Assembly: GCF_947623445.1 (NCBI RefSeq)
Contig: NC_135241.1
Location: 7,690,501 to 7,754,500, forward strand
Direction of reading: 5' to 3'
DNA length: 64,000 nt
DNA from: Clavelina lepadiformis
Taxonomy: Eukaryota; Chordata; Ascidiacea; Aplousobranchia; Clavelinidae
Under the pieces are notes generated by a model that made no database searches, was not told where the DNA came from, and saw only the letters and a program-made list of their open reading frames with translations. Both the position numbers and the translations under genes were made by a program. Every line of letters starts with the position of its first letter. The stretch's first letter is position 1. Of this stretch, positions 20,526 to 35,500 are shown one piece after another.

Positions 20526-23500
20526 ATGAGTTCGTACGCCGTTGAAACGGTCGCCATATCTTCATGCAACGATCCGCCTATGTTACGCAATTTTTATGGT
20601 GGTATGGGATTGTTAGCTACTGTTTGTCGCGATAATCTTTATCCGGGGACTAAGGAAAGTCTTTTGCCAGACCTAAACCCGGCGATGAATCCTCATCGCT
20701 CGAGCCCTGGTTACCAATTTGTTAGTAATGTAACTTACATTGTAAGTTACATTACCCAACTTCAGGAAACTTTTATAAGTTTTCTTACATTGTGTAAACG
20801 TAGTCATCAAAGCCATCTGTTCTACGGAATCCTATCAAACAGTTTCTTAAATAACATAAGGCGGGATAATAAAAAACTACACGATGGCTATGTATAAAAA
20901 TTGTGGATATCGGTTGAGGCTATCACGATTGGGGCTAATGGTAACTTAGTTGGTACTGTTAGATTTACTAACAGTAACAACACGGATTTAGGTATTTAGC
21001 AACATGTACTGAAATAAAACACAAGAAAACCTGCTGTGTAGATGGATCTTAATAAAAGAGCTTATTTGCTCAGCAAAAAGAAGAATGTACAAAAGACAAA
21101 AAAGATCCGATGCAATATACCGTAGCCTTATTTCTCTGTTGGTAGGTATAAGTACTCTGCCGCTATCTAGCGGCCAGTTTACAAACTCTGAAACATGTTC
21201 ATTTAAATCAGGTCATTTCTGCGTTTACTGTAGTTGGCTATGTTTTCAGAATCGGTTTTGTTTGAAGAAAAAGCTGTGCCAGTTGATAATAGCTATCGCA
21301 CGAGCAATTGTTTATGTTGTTCCCAGCCTAGGCTATATTAAAGGTTAGCTTAGCATGGATAAGAAAACAGAATTTGCAGAAACGCGAGCGAGCTTGCAAC
21401 CGCGAGCTTGCACTCGTATTACAAGAAGCACAACATTGGTAGCCTATAGTGTGCCCTGATGCTATAGCTAACCCCTTGCCGTTAGCCTTTGTTAGTATTG
21501 TGGTAAAAGCTTCAATGCAGCTGAAGAATATTTTAAATCACGATCGATCTCAAGAAAATCAACCATAAACAGACAAGTTAAGTTAAATAATGTTTAAGAT
21601 TTTTGTAAGCTTGGAATCGGCTAAATACTAAACAGCCAAACACAATTTTTTTGTTAATTTTATAGCCCATAGGCTAAAACCTCATACAAAAAGTATAGAT
21701 TAATACGAAATTGGATTTCACAAAATGCCTGAAAACCTGAAAGAGCCTAAAAAACTGAAACAAAGAAAATATTGCAGAAGTGCACGTAACCTTGTGATGC
21801 ATTTTTATACTAGACCCCAGCTACTCAAATTGTGACGTCATTTGCTGTGCACTTATGCACTAGACCCGAAAATAGACCTATAGTTGGAAAACACTGTTTT
21901 CAATTTCAGACCTTTCATGCTTTTAGTTGGTTTTATGAAATTTACCTGCACTTCGGTTCAAAGTATTCTAATACATAGCCTATATAGTATTAGCCCACAC
22001 TTTCTGTATAGTGATATTACTTCAGTCTTGGTTTACTGCTTTAGGTGCGGTTCATGGTAACGAGTCATGCTTTTGCATATTTCTGAAATGATGATTTTTC
22101 ATTTTTGACAGGAATTTCGGGTCAAAAAGAAACAAAACAACGATAACAAAAAGTAAAAAATCAAAAATTGTAATTGCAGTTTCCTCAGATGAAGGCGAAG
22201 CAAATCAATTCACGGAATTTGACATTAAATTGACAAAATACAGATATTACTCGCACACACCATTGTTAGTAATCGCCAGGCTAACCAGAGCTCACTGCGT
22301 CGCACCTCACAAAAACGCAGTTTTCGGCGTGTCGCTTTTGGTAGTCCGATTATCTAAGAAAGTAGCAGTGTTTTCTTTATTGCATCAATCAATCAATGTG
22401 ACGAGTGAAATTGTTTGAATTCGCTAGTAGCAAGATCCGGAAGAAAGTTTGTTTTTGTCGCAACGAGTAAGTTTTTCAAGCTTGTATCCAGCAAGAGGTT
22501 TCTGCGAGCTGATTTTATTTGTTTCATTGCTGAGAAGGACTGCTCGCACATATACGTAGTGATGAACATGGATATAATTCGGTTCGTTTCTTTTTTCAAA
22601 TATGGAAATTGCTCATGATTAAGTTCCTGCCAAAACTGCAAGACAGATGTACTATAATTATCATTGGTATCGCTTTTGGGGGCTTTGCTTTGCAGATTTT
22701 CGTCACACTGAAGTTGCAATAGTTCCAGTTGAAATTTAAATAAAGATGACCCCCTTAAAAGTAGCCCAAATAATAGCAATACTAGACTTCACGATGAAAT
22801 GTGATGCAACAATGAGCCAAAATAAAAACTCTTGGCCCACATTTGGGCCGCGGCCCACAGTTTGCCGACCACTGATATTAAATATGTCTTTTTCTTTTAA
22901 TCTGAAGATAGTTTTTAAAGATGATTGCGATTGATTGATCGGGTCCGGTGTACAAGTGCACAACCACAGGATGCCTTAGTATACTAGACCCCAGCTACGT
23001 AAATTGTGATGTCATCGGGTTGTGCACTTGTATACTAGACCCAATTGATGTATAAAATGTATTAGGATGCTGTTGATGTAGAAAATATGCGGAAAACCTA
23101 AATTTGTCTTTCCTGTGACGTGTTATAGACACACATAGATACAAGTATTTTGGCGTAGCAACTGTAGGTTACTTGCAACAGTTGTAGCTTGTACCTTTAT
23201 AATTTTTCTCACTTAATTTTTTACCTAAATTTGCTTTAACCTTGTTATATAATTGCTATTAATTAGCTACTACCTTATAAAATTTAACTTAACTGTTCGC
23301 ATTCCCCCCTAACCCAGCCAGCCAGTTCTCGAACAATGTAATCTGCCAGGAAATTCATCACCAATTCATCATATTTATTGAAAGGATCACAACTTGTCTT
23401 AAAAACTGTACAAGTGTTGCCTTCTACAGCAGCTTATATATTGCATTTTTACATACATTGGGTTGCCATCTGAGTAGAACAAAAAATAAGCATGCTGTTC

Positions 23501-26500
23501 TGCGATGACATTGTGATGGTCTCTTGTAAAAATTCTTTATTGCAAGCTTTTATGTATATAATGGTTTTTGCCAAATTCTTTGGTTTTAAACTTTCAATCT
23601 GCCACAGTTTAAAATGAAACACTTATAAAGGAGTTTCCTTCTGCTAAGCGTTTACAAGATTAGTCATGTTCAATAAAAAATTAACTAACAGAAAGTAAGT
23701 TTTACTTATTAATTTATTTGGTCAAAATAGTAACTAAATCGCTAATATTTTGCACCACCATCAGTGTAGCACTAAGCTGGCAGTTTACTTCACTACATTG
23801 CCATAATTAGAAGAGTACTTTGCTATACCAAATGTAAATAGATTGGTTATTACCAACAATCTATTGTTATTTTTGTGGTTGGTAGAATGCATTGTTTTAT
23901 AACCTGATCAAAAGCCTGCCGTGAAAATTTTGAAAGCAACTTAGTAGCTTTTCAATCTTCGATCAAAGTAACCGAAATGATGAAAATATTTCAAGACAAA
24001 TTAAGAACACAACTCAAAAATAATCACATTTCTTAGAAGCAAGCACGTTAATATTTTCTAAGACACTGCTTGAAAATAAGCACAAATCATAAAAATGAAC
24101 AAGGAATGGTAAACCTTTGTATATTTTATATATATATATATATATATAGATATGTTTTCTTTGTCTTTGAGGCCCACTTAATGTTGTTTTTTGCACCCCT
24201 AGTATACCTTTCCACACACGCAGTTCAATTCTTTGCACGTCTGAATTTTTAAAGCTGCATACATCAGACCTTGTCAAGAATTACCATACCATCTAGTCTG
24301 ACCTTGACCTGACTATCTCATTACCTAAAAATCCATACTGCCACTACATTCTATCTAGACATCATACTTAGTCTTTTAGTACATACAGCAGTTAACTTGC
24401 GTGTAGAGATTTTAATATCAACTGTAACTATGTGTAGTTATTTGCAAACTTTGCTATTATAACCATACTTTAAAAAAATTAGCAGAAATAAGTGTAGTTT
24501 AGTTTATGACAAACATTGTCTAATCAAAATATTAAATGATATATAATATATGAATAATATACTCTTTGTAACATGTTTATATAATTAAACTCTCATGATT
24601 GTTAAATGTATAAAAACAAGCTCAATTTAGTGAGTTGTTACAATCCTATTGTTTTGTTTTACAGTATTCCTATTCTGAAAAATCTGTCATGCATAATGAA
24701 TATTTAGACTGTAATTACTGGTCAATTCCTTTGCCTGATATTTCTAAGGAACTTAGCAATTACAGTCATGAAACTAGCTGCAACTCTCAGCAAGGTAGTG
24801 TAGGTGTTAGCATAAGGATAGACCCTTCTTCATGCAACACTGCACTTCAACATATACCTGCAGAAAATGGATTGTTTATAGCAAAAGCATTTACGGCTCT
24901 TACTGCAATTCAACCAGAGAGGGATCAATATCGGTTGCCTTTTTCTTCCCTTCTTGCTCAAGACTGTGGTATGCCGATGTCTGCATAGCTGACTTCATTA
25001 ATATTGATGATCTGAATTCCTTTAAAGCTGAGCTTGTACATTGTTGTTTTAGGCACAGATACAGGTTTAAACCGCATCAAAACGAGTGAGACTTTAACCA
25101 ATGGGAAACTAAATGTATTGGAAGATATAAACTGGGATAAAAAGCATTCAAGGTGTGACTAGCTGTTGTTGATTATGGTCATTAGTTGAGTGTAGGGAGT
25201 TGAATTGTAGTAGGTGTAGAGCATGGTGATAATTTCTGGAGTTGCTTTGTATTTGTTCCGAAATGTATTCATAACCTTGCTTAGAGCAAATTAGTGATTC
25301 ATTTTTTGCTTTTGTAGAATGGGCAATGGCGACAGCAAATCTTCAAAACATCACCAGAATTTTCATAACAATGGTAATAGGCAAAAACTACAGATGTATG
25401 CTACATGATAATTAGATATGATTAATAGTTTGTACAAACTGTGATGTAATCATACTGCCATACCGCTGGGTGATATTTTTAATAGTATCAATTGGCTGAC
25501 TGTGTAAATTTGCAACTGCTGTGTATATTAACAACCTGTTTGATGTTTTACATTAGGAATAGAAGTATGAATGTTTAAGAGTGAAAATACTTTCCTAGTA
25601 AATATGTAACGTTTGGTGAACACAATTACATATATATATATATATATATATATTATTTTTTCATCAGATGTGTTCAAATATGGTTTAGCAATACAGTAGT
25701 AGATACGATAAATTTCTATGTAACAAGAATCATGACATGAGTTTTATTTATGTGGCATATTATGCTGCAACACTTCCCTTTTCACATTACGAAAAGAATA
25801 TTTTTGCTCTTCTTGCGTTGTGAAATGCTATGACATATTTGTTTAGGTCATGGTAAGGAAGTGCAGTCAAAAGAGCTCACCAACCTTCCATCAAGTTGCA
25901 GTGCTTCAACAACAACGAAAGCATCTAGTAAATCAAAATTTGCAAGTATGCTTTAGCCGATTATTCCCTGTCATGTTTAAAAAGCTATATACTCTGTAGG
26001 CTTATACATCATTTTTAAAGAATGTTTGCATATGAATTGGTTTCATTGTCCAATACTGGTGTTTGTTTTTGAATGAGTTCTTTTTCACATCAAATACATA
26101 GAGCACTAAATGTGATATTAATCATGAGCCACACCTTAATATTTATGACTTGCTTAATCATCTGTCATCATTATTGTCATGGAAAGCTTCCTTGATGTAT
26201 AGGCAGGGTTGCCATACCGTCCTTATTTCTAAGATTTGTCCTTATTTTGAAGGTCCTTGTCTTAGAAAATGTTTTTTTCCTTTTTTCTAAGAAATGTCCT
26301 TATTTTCACTTGCGTCCTTATTTTCGTCGTATTTTTAGGGCAGAGGTTCGTATTTTGGGCATTTTGACACCTTTAGTATACCATTTTGTACCAAAGAGAT
26401 ACAAAATTTAAAAATATGCAGATAGTGTCTCGTTTTTTTTTGTTAGGAACATTGGTTGCTTTCTCCTGTTGTGCATTTTTTAAGGTGATATTCGTCTTTC

Positions 26501-29500
26501 GTTTCCTAGTCGTGCTTATTTTTGAGTTGAGACCGATGGCAACCCTGTGTATAGGATAGGGATGTTAAATTAACCTATAGAAAGAACAACGTAGGTTTAG
26601 TAATGTATATAATTGTGTAATACTTACCAATAAGATTTACACAGTATTTATCGTGCCATGCTCTTACCATACTGTTGAATTAGGAAAATATTTTTAAATA
26701 ATAAACATTTCTTTATATCAAAACTTCATTTAATTGCAGAAGAATCGCATCGCATAAAAAAGAAATCAGAAAAAAAATTGCAAGATGAACAGAAACCAAA
26801 GTCCACAACTCACAAGTATATAGCTGTTGTATTTTTCACCATTTTCATGTCTTAGTAAATAAAATGATAACTGTAGAACTTTTTGGGGCAAAGTGTTGGC
26901 AGTTACAACTTATACCCAAGACAAACACTAGTGCCAATTTTTTTACTGTCATGGCCATAGTGTTTATCCTGCCTATACAATTTTTGTTTTTTACTATGTC
27001 CATATATGTAAATCTGAAAATATGTGTACATATTCCTAAAAATATCAAAAAATTTATTTTTAACTAAGAATAAACTGCACTTGCTTCCATTTATTTAGAA
27101 GCCAATCAGCAACAGAAGGTATTGAAAGTAATGAAGTAGAGAAGTCTACACCGTCTTTGCTGAATTGTTTAGAAGATGTGGCATGTCTCCAAGAATTCAC
27201 TGGTAACCTTCTAATAAAAATGCTTCAAGGAAACCAATCAAAAGGGTTGCTGGAATACTGAAACCCTTCATGTCATTTATGTAATTTTCTGCTAGATATC
27301 AAATTTTATACTATCATTATCAACTACAGTTATTTCTATTCGTTGGTAGGAAAATCATTGCTAACATGGTTAACCTGCGGAGTGGATTCTCAAAATCCTG
27401 ACGTAAATACATTTATAAAAGAATTTTGTGGGTCACTGTTGAAGCTTGGCGTCCTGATAGAACATGATGACAGTGGAACAAATGATATTGAGGTAGAGCA
27501 TGGGAATAGGGCAGAATGAACCTAATGCAATTGGATTCGCCAAATTACGGCCGAATGGCAAAATCTGCTTTAATAGAAATACATGGCTTTTGTTACAATC
27601 TGATCAAATAATAAACAAAGATTACTGATGATATAGTTTTTTTAGTATTGAAACAAATAGGTTTGGGATTTGTTTATCAGGATAGTTGATATCAGTTGAT
27701 GTTTTTACATATGTTGTATTTCCCAGCAAATTCCCAGTAAACAATGACACAAGATTGCTCTATATTAACAGCATGCTAAGAGTTGATGTAGCAATTCTGT
27801 TATTCTATATGAATTTTACCATATTTTAATTTGACACAAACCCAGGCTAATTCCAGTTATTCCTGGCAAGATCCAAGTAAGTGGTACTCAAACTTACCAA
27901 TCACTGGCAGCACTCAGGCTGATGCCAGACCACCAGTGCTGCCCATGTCCTCGTTTGACGGTGACGAAGACAGCACTATCATCACATTTCGTCCCCGGAC
28001 AAGAAAAGGAACACGAGCAGCCAGTAATTCTTTATTATATTATATTTTTTATTCTGTTCGCACAGAAAAGGTAAAATTCCTAAAACGCTACAAAAATTGC
28101 TTTCCTTTTAATACTAAGGAAATATGAATAATGTCATTTGTTTTCAAGTTAGAAATAATTAATTTTTAGATAACAGGAAAGCTCAAGTTGATCAAACAGA
28201 AAAGAAGCCTTCCGAAATGGAGTCCTTTGACTGTAAATACAGTATATTAGTTTTTTTTCTTTATTATGGATACAATAATTCATTAATATATTTATATTAA
28301 TATTTTTTTATTTGAATTCGGGTATCAGGTCCAGTTAAATTTGCATGCACATTGTGTTTATGCAAGTCATAATTTTTAACTTGTAATATGCATTATATAT
28401 TAATATATGTGCTTTACCATAACCAAGAAACTGCATTTCTTTGAGTTGTTACTAAAAAACATTCTTTAGCATATTACAAATAATGTTATTTTTAGCATCA
28501 GCATATTCAGTTGTATTTGCTTTGCAATGTATTCAAACTGGGAGTTCATAATTCCAATGCACAGTTTAGGAAGCACAAAAATGAAAAATCGCAAATATGA
28601 TCTTTTTTTCAGCCATAATCACAAAAGCGCTAGTTTGTGTAATGTAGTTTATATTTGTGACAGAATTATTGCATTTATTTTTGAATACAACTAAGAGAAA
28701 TACTTTTGTCTTAGAAAATCATATTTTCAAAATTTCCAGTCTTTTAAAACACTTTTCTATAAAATTGTAATTGTGCGTATTTGTGTTATTGCAGAAGATT
28801 TATGATTTAGTAATACAGTGAAATCCACTTCATATGACCATTTTGGTCCGGTCCCGAATTTTACCATTATAGAATTCTCTGTTTATTGTGACCAGTTTTT
28901 GGAGATGATGACCATCTTTTTCAAGTTTTTCTCTCAATTTTTTGTTTTGATTGTTATGCATCATGACAGTGAAAATTGTGCCATGTGTATTCTTAATTCA
29001 CCTACTAATATCGAATTTCATGTTGCTGCATGATGTTAATGAAATAGATGATGAAATCGATGTTTTTCCTCGTTTCGTGCCTAACTGTATCGATCCTGGT
29101 GTAGTTAAACGTTACTGTAGCAGCTGTGGTTATTGTGACTATTCAGATATTTCAACTAAATTGATCTGGTTCCAAGGTGGTCATAATAAGCGAAGTCGAC
29201 TGTAGCCATTTTAACATTTAAACCAAATAATTATTTCATCAATATATATTTTAAATTTCAGATTGCGATTTGATACCTGAGAATGAACCTCCGTCACCAA
29301 TTCTGGTATATAAAGTATACTACATATATTAAGTTATGAATACATAAAATATTATGATTGGTATTTTCTATATTTTATAATTTATTGTCATTCCTTTATT
29401 TCTCTCATAAACTCGGCTTGTTACGTAGGAAACAAATTTACAAGAACAACCAGATTTTCCATCAGAAAACACTTACTCTAATGCCATGAAAGCACTTCTG

Positions 29501-32500
29501 GCAAAAGATGTTGCAATCCAGACAACTCCACCTTCAGCAAGGACTACAGTATGTATTCCTAGTGGTTACTTTATGTTAATGCTTTTGAAAATTGTTGTGG
29601 TTACAGTAATAATTTTACTCTGTATGTAGTAAAATCTGTTATGAGGTTGCACTGTGAGAAATAATCACACCGAGATACATATAACTGTAGTTTTCATCCA
29701 GAGCATGCAAACCATCACATACGAGACAAGAGAGATGTCAGTGCAAACCATACCAGCTGCCAAGACATTAACAGCCTTTCAACCTTCGTCTGATCTTTCA
29801 TCACATTTAGGCAATGGTGCCTCATTACATGGGGTATTACCTCCATTTGTAAAACACAAGAATTCAGAGAATAGTCAAACACCTCCTCCCCCGCCACCAC
29901 CCCCACCTCTTGTATGTGTTCCACCATCTCCTCCTCCCTGCCCACCTGTACCCGGATGTCCTCCCCCTCCTCCTCCTCCTCCTTGCCCACCTGCACCGAG
30001 ATGTCCTCCTCCTCCTCCTCCTTGCCCACCTGTACCGGGATGTCCTCCCCCTCCTCCTTGCCCACCTGCACCGGGATGTCCTCCTCCTCCTCCTGGGAAT
30101 TTAATTTTATCAAAAAGGGCCTCGGGATTAGAATCGTCCAATCAGTCAGGTAAGAAATTTCTAGAAAAAGCGTTACTCTAATGCTTTTTGTATCAATTAC
30201 AATGAGGTTTTACAAATTTATCAGTGGGAGATGTGTTTAGGGCTATCGAAAACAATCATTGAACCAGTAAAACCCATGAAACCATTGTACTGGACGAAGA
30301 TAAAACTCAGTGCATCAGCTGCTATGCCAAAAAGGTTGTGGAAGTTAGCTGAAGTCTGTGGTTGACATTTCACGTACTTGTGTAAAGCTTTTCCTTCATA
30401 TTGCTGTAATTGCTGAAGCCATTTGTGATATTTTTAGATTAATATGGGAAAATGTCGAAGAAAGTGACGTTAATATCACAGAATTAGTAGACTTATTTTG
30501 TAAGTTAAATGTCACAAAAAAGAAACCACTGAGCTCCACCCTTGGCAAGGCAACAAAAAAGGTAATTAGAATCAATCTTGCAGGAAAATTTTGCATAGGA
30601 AATTAACGTTTTGCATTTACCTTCTTTTTTATGTCATGCTGGCAATCCATTATTATTTTTCCACCAGAAAAAAGTAGCCAAGATACTGGACACAAAACGT
30701 TCTCAAGCAGTTGCCATCTTCACGTCCAGTTTGCATGTGGAGATAGACGATATAAAACAAGGTATAATATAATCACTTGTGATATTTTTCAACCTCAATT
30801 TACAAATGCGCACATTTTATTAAATATGATAAGACATCAACGATCCTATCTTTTGTAGCCATGCTAAACGTGGACACAAGTGTAGTAGATATCGAGACCA
30901 TGGAAGCAATCTACGAACTAGTGAGTGAGATATATATATGTATACATTTTTAAAACCCTTTGTATTCATCATGCGATGGTATTATTTCTTGCAAAAGTCA
31001 CTTTGACATTTAATGATCAAAACCCTTGACGCTCAGAGGCCACAATCTGGAGAAATGGAATCTATTGAAGCTCACGTAAAAAGGCAGGAAAAGTTGAATG
31101 ATGAAAAAAAGGAGCCATTGGACAAACCAGAGGAGTAAGCTCTAACCACTTCAACTAATCTAGCTACATTCATTAAGATATTTTATATACACTCGTTTTA
31201 CAAGTATAAAGTCAAGTTTCTGCCGAATTGACATATCTTAACTTAGTTAAAGCCCTACGTCCAATTTTGTGGTCAATTATTGTAATTGCCTGAAACTTCA
31301 CTGCGTTAGGCGTCAATTTTATTCAAAAGAAGCTTTCTGATGCCGCACCGGTTTCCAGTTAATAACGCATTACATCACTTTTAGCCAACGATGGCGGTCG
31401 GTTGATTGAAAACTTAATTACTTATTACTTAAACGCTGTACTTGAACCTCTAGTGCTGCTAATCTTAGCCGTTGTCAAATTCCATAACGTTTGCATGCTG
31501 TGCTTAGCGTGGTTAACTATCAGCTGCTTTCTTAATGATGTAAGCTATTGTCAGTTACAGCGGCTGATCCGATTAAAATGTCGTTAGCCTGCCTTTTTAT
31601 TAGCATGAAGATTTTTTGCCTTCTGTGAGTGGTGACCGCCCACATCGTTCTCTATTCTATTTTTCCCATTGCAACACACTCAAATATAATTGTACTACGG
31701 TAACCTTTCAATGATATATCTATGGCGTTTTGAAGGTTTTTTTGTGCTGATTCTTATCAAGATTTTCAGCACTACTGCGTGAGAATTATTTGTTACGTAC
31801 GTTATTTTATTACGTCGTTTAAGTAAGCAAAGAAAAATATGTCAAAAACGTGCGATCAGTTTTATCTTACAATGCTTCACTGAACTATATTGCTTCATTT
31901 ACGTTATTCTGCATTCTACAATATTAAATATATTGTTGTCTTGTTTCAGATTCCTATGGCGACTGTGGCAAATCCCTCACTTTTCAGACAGACTTTTCTG
32001 CATCACTTTCACAACACATTTGGAAGAGGATATAGGCGAAATAAATAAAATTTTGAAAGGCATTAACGGAACGTGCGAGGTTAGCTTACATGGTTTTACC
32101 GGTGTACGCGTCCGGTATAGTTGTTATCTCAATCAATAATTATAATATCAATAATTATCAATTATTAATATTATCAATTATCTCCTCCATTCATTTTTTA
32201 CTATAATATTCATATCACTAAATAGACCCTACAAAGCAACTCGATGAAGAAACTCTTTGGTGTGATTCTTGCGCTTGGCAACTACATGAACGGAGGTGAG
32301 AATTACTAAATTTCCTCAATTAGGGCAATATGCAACTATAATGGTAGAATGCGGAAACAATAAAGCTGGTTTGCGGCTTAATTAAGGACAAGATTTCGAT
32401 GCTTACTACCTACAGCCGATTCATATGTGAAATTTGCGACGATCATTTTTCTTCGTGCTAGTTTGCTGCAGTAAAGTGTGATTTCATCGCTTTCTTTTGA

Positions 32501-35500
32501 GTTATGTGTCAGTTAGCCGAGCGCAACCTATTTTTTGTCTTTGCCACTGTCATTCCATGTTTTGACCAAGAACCCACCAGGTGTGAATGTGTTGCCCAAA
32601 TAGCTTATGTTTTGGCAGTAATGTTCGATGATATTTGTATGAGGTGATTATCGTCTGATGTCATGGCAATGTAATCGTTTTATGTCATGTGGCTCTCTAT
32701 TATACCACGCTTGTATATTACGTGGTGTTGCACTTCTTTACTACTATTATGTTTGAAAAACAACATGCCACAGACAGTGTCACAATTCTTTACAAATATC
32801 AAATTATGCGGACATTCAGTAGTATAAAATAGCTCTCTGACCGTGTAGAACATTTTTCCACTTCCGTAAGGTGAATTTTTCTGTTTCTTACAACTAATAT
32901 TTTCGCCTTTAATAATTTCACTTCTAAATATGATTCCAGCATTATTTCAGCAAAAACTTATCGTTGCTTAATGCCCACCCATCTTCGTAAGTCAGTTACG
33001 AGTAGATGGCGCTGTCGAGATGTAAGTAGATCTTTGCGAAGTTCCGTCAAGCGTTAGAGACAAATCTGTTATGATGAAGTTTAAATCAGTGTAAAATAGA
33101 ACAACAACAAACACACAACACACCAAAACCATTCCCCCATACGAATGAAACTTTAAGCTATGTTAGACCCTATTTATGAAACTCATCCTAATGCAATACG
33201 GGTTCGTATCATGCTGCATTTCGACGTCACCTTGGAGTCCTTGTTTAGTTTTCTAATTTAGTCATAGGTTCAGACCGAAATTACACACAGATAACATCGG
33301 GTTGGCGCTAGACTGGAAAATTGCTTGTAATTACGCAAGGTTGCCTGAGCTTGCAAGTTGGAAAATTTGTTTGTTTGTTTTCAGTTACGACGACACATGA
33401 AAGTAGCAAACTGTTGTATAACCGTTTTTATTCCATTAAGGCCTCATTTCAGTCTCGTTTTCCATCGTGTTGGCGCCTGTAAGTTTCATTGTACACATGT
33501 GTTTCGCGCGAAATAATCGGCACCAACGCTATAGGTGGGCCACTGTTACTGAGGCTTGTTACGTTACCTCTTCACTTAAGTAAACAACCTACTCACAATA
33601 CAGGACGACAATTTTCCATCTTTGGTCGTTTATAATAGATTCGAGAGGAGACACACAAGACCCCGTTAGTTGTAAATTGTTATAGTAAACTGCTCCTTTC
33701 AAAGTTGACTGACAGGGCACGTGCTATGCTCATTCCCGTTATACGAAGTACACGGCGTAGGCATAAGGCATTGTTTCTCTTCCTCGGCTGACAATTATTT
33801 TTTCAGACCCCTTTCTTTTGCCGATTCTTGAGACACAGAAAAAACACAGTACTCTTGTATGTGTATGGTGAGCTGTACAAATCCACCCAGAGAAAATATT
33901 TTTCGACAAAACAGTGACTTCGCTTTTCCTTAGCCTAAAATAAAAACCAGTTTGCGTTGTTGTTATTAAACACTACAGATGATTGACCGTGTCATTGAAG
34001 CTTTGATCGCGGATATCAATTTAAATTCTCCGCCAATGGGCCGCTGATTGACGTTTTGGGTCTGTTTTTTAGTTCTATAAACACCGCCGTTTGATTCCAA
34101 TATGTTCCAATGTGGTTTCTCTCGGTGTGGTCTTGGTATAGAGCCGAATAACCACACTTGTTTATCTCAAATAACCGTGTTTATATCGTCACAGGGAACC
34201 GTACCCGGGGCCAGGCAGATGGCTTCGCTCTTGAAATTCTTTCGAAATTGAAGGACGTCAAAGCCAACATGGATAACCTTAACCTCCTTTCCTACGTCGC
34301 AAAAGTTTACATAAGGTCGTTTAATTGGGTAAGTATTCTTTTGCTTTGATTTCGCTGTCTGTCATTAACGATAATTGCCACGTCACCGGTAATCTTTAAC
34401 GGAATGTACATGCTGTGTCGTGTTTCCGCACCCCCTTGGTTGCCTGACTCACGGCCGCCATATTTTCGCTAATGGGAACTATGTTTAACCATTTCCTCCA
34501 TAAACATGCAGAAAGACGGCGCCGATATTCTAACGACCTGCCCATGCCCACTACCGTCCACCATTAGCGTCATGAGATCGTCCCAAGTCAACTTTGAAGA
34601 TCTGCACAAAGATCTGAGGAAAATCACAATCAAGCTTAAAGGTAACCATGACAAGAATCGCACTGCTAAGTATTACAAAACAATGATTTTTATATTAAAA
34701 ATAGTTTTTACGAGCCTGTGACGTGCACGATAGTTCGTGTATTTTTTCGTCATGATTTTCGTAAGGCTGTATATGACCAGTCAGCCATGTTGTTGTCTTT
34801 ATGACATTTACTGTGGTTTCCAATGACTAAACGTAATGTAAGATGAACTATAACATCGTCGTCTTACGACAAGGGAACCCCAGACTTAGCAAAACCGTTC
34901 GAGGTGTTGTTTAATGGACAATAAACCGAGCAGTAACTGTTTTATATTGTCGATAAATATTTGATACATCGCTGGCAAATATTTGCTTATTCACGCCTTC
35001 AGCTCAAACATCGCACCTTAAAGGCACCCAGCAGACACCTGTGTTTTACCTGTGCTTGACCAAACAAAGTGGCATTAGGCTCGGCAAGCAATTTTAAGCT
35101 CACTTAATTGAGGCGTGGGTTTAAAAAACTTGCATATTTGGTTAAAATTATTTCAGCTCCAGTGCTAACAACAATGTATTTGTGAAATAATGAAGCCGAT
35201 GTCGACCTATTTAGGAAAATACCTTGTTTTTGCCGTGGGAAATCTTGTTTTTTTCCAACGCTGTCTTTGTCCACCGTTATCAGCGTTTCGTCCCGGGAAA
35301 GCTTAGTCGTACAGAAAAATAACATTCGCCGCTTTGGCATTAGCATACATCGGCAGGTTTTATGAAATGTCTCGGCGCCTAATCGCAAAATTAGCGGCGT
35401 CATTCTTTATCGCTTCCATCATCAAATTATTTGCAAATGTATCCATCTGTCTATTCCCTCAGTAATTTCGCCTCAATTTTGAATCGATCTTCCAACGCGC

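Larger units (their letters stand above)
20721..24664. other. Formin intron 1, rich in transposon debris
   Basis: About 3.9 kb. It holds a perfect 31-bp palindrome just after the donor, two copies of a short hairpin element (about 21777-21867 and 22941-23042), a hAT transposase fossil (22393-22874) and a TA microsatellite (24127-24148). An unrecognised small exon cannot be excluded, but the phase-0 junction 20720/24665 needs none. Confidence 0.55.

Noticed and set aside
29715..30141. Glycine- and glutamate-rich open frames on the minus strand
   Set aside because: They are antisense shadows of the proline-rich FH1 coding repeat (29880-30100), as are the leucine- and serine-rich frames on the plus strand there.
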